The position numbers were made by a program, and so were the translations under genes. DNA of 36,604 nt. Source: Fragilaria crotonensis. Lineage: Eukaryota > Bacillariophyta > Fragilariophyceae > Fragilariales > Fragilariaceae. The notes under the pieces are model-generated. The model had not been told where the DNA came from and ran no database searches. It worked only from the letters and a program-made list of their open reading frames with translations. The stretch spans positions 1 to 36,604 of the forward strand of contig JAKSYS010000633.1 of NCBI GenBank assembly GCA_022925895.1, given 5' to 3'. Below are positions 36,243 through 36,604 of this stretch, piece by piece. Within the stretch, counting starts at the first letter, position 1. Each line of letters begins with the position of its first letter.

Positions 36243-36604
36243 CTAAATCCCAAAGGTTCGACCACCTCCACCTGCGCCAGCGTTGAAAGCAGGGTTCATG
36301 CCACTGGCGGCATTTTGCATTGCCATTTGCTGTTGAATGCGAAATCGTTGTTCTTGCATCATTTTGAGGTCGGCATGGTTCTGCTGTTGTTGCTGCTGGA
36401 TAGACATGGCATTAGCAGTACCAGTCCCGGTTCCGCCTGCCATCATTGACGCTTCAAAAGAAGCAGGTCCTTGTCCGGCTTGGTTGATCATCATTTGCCC
36501 CCCTTGTCCCAATTGAGCCAACTGAGCCATTTGCATCTGGTTCATTTGCATATGACCGGAACCTGCAGCTTGTCCGAAGCGAGCAAAACTGCTGTTGTTG
36601 AAAA
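36243..36604 (-). CDS. 3' end of a Gln/Met-rich low-complexity protein (partial)
   Basis: The frame is open from the window edge (36604) to TAG at 36243, about 120 residues, so the gene starts outside. It is rich in Gln, Met, Gly, Ala and Asn: MQMNQMQMAQLAQLGQGG, a run of six Gln (SIQQQQQQNH), then MMQEQRFRIQQQMAMQN and a Gly-rich end (GAGGGGRTFGI). Such tails are common in transcription co-regulators and RNA-binding proteins, but no domain is visible and the function is unknown. Confidence 0.7.
   Translation of the reverse strand, partial: FNNSSFARFGQAAGSGHMQMNQMQMAQLAQLGQGGQMMINQAGQGPASFEASMMAGGTGTGTANAMSIQQQQQQNHADLKMMQEQRFRIQQQMAMQNAASGMNPAFNAGAGGGGRTFGI

Noticed and set aside
1-36604. 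CRISPR arrays, rRNA or tRNA genes
   Set aside because: No regularly spaced direct repeats, rRNA-like segments or complete tRNA cloverleafs were recognised on either strand; the DNA is eukaryotic in character.

Overview
The window looks like nuclear DNA of a diatom, probably a pennate species. Four things point there: a gametolysin-like (peptidase M11) gene with the Pro-Thr 'APTxxPT' stalk common in diatom secreted proteins, copia-type retrotransposons of the diatom (CoDi-like) kind, short GT-AG introns of 70-106 bp, and GTAC-rich intergenic DNA. The exact species cannot be told from the sequence. About half of the window is transposon.

Layout. 1-1940: no recognisable gene, but a family of small palindromes (TTTTTGTCGCATG type). 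1941-6603 (minus): a tandem duplication holding a decayed M11 copy (about 2487-3390) and a fuller M11 gene (4189-6603, three exons). The zinc motif of the fuller gene only appears after splicing, and its Cys-rich tail is one frame off. 6723-10783 (minus): a 3'-truncated copia element with two long open frames, Gag-PR-IN and IN-RT, broken by a 5-bp duplication. 10784-12929: leader-like and degenerate coding-like DNA, not recognised. 12930-16112 (minus): an intact STAND-type AAA ATPase of 1060 residues. 16451-28189 (plus): a complete 11.7-kb copia-type LTR retrotransposon with a perfect 5-bp target duplication (CAACT), LTRs of 592 and 596 bp at about 98-99% identity, a polypurine tract, and a full but frame-broken Gag-PR-IN-RT-RNase H order. 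It has an unusually long coding leader before Gag that appears to start inside the LTR. 28493-30396 (minus): a class 3 lipase whose last ~95 codons are in a second frame. 30397-32395: intergenic, with a GTAC-rich inverted repeat and pyrimidine tracts. 32396-34442 (plus): a Crypton-like tyrosine recombinase with a GCR1_C-like DNA-binding tail in a shifted frame. 34898-36101 (plus): an aldo/keto reductase with one 91-bp intron, downstream of TGACGT motifs and a 100-bp hairpin. 36243-36604 (minus): the 3' end of a Gln/Met-rich protein that runs off the window.

There is no single pathway here. The host genes (M11 protease, STAND ATPase, lipase, aldo/keto reductase, Q-rich protein) are unrelated neighbours separated by transposons. 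The most interesting material is in the transposons: the long LTR element with its hairpin-array LTR, LTR-encoded start and ~5.4-kb leader, and the Crypton-type element. Several unrelated genes carry single-base frame breaks. These may be real decay or consensus indel errors in the assembly, and the sequence alone cannot decide.
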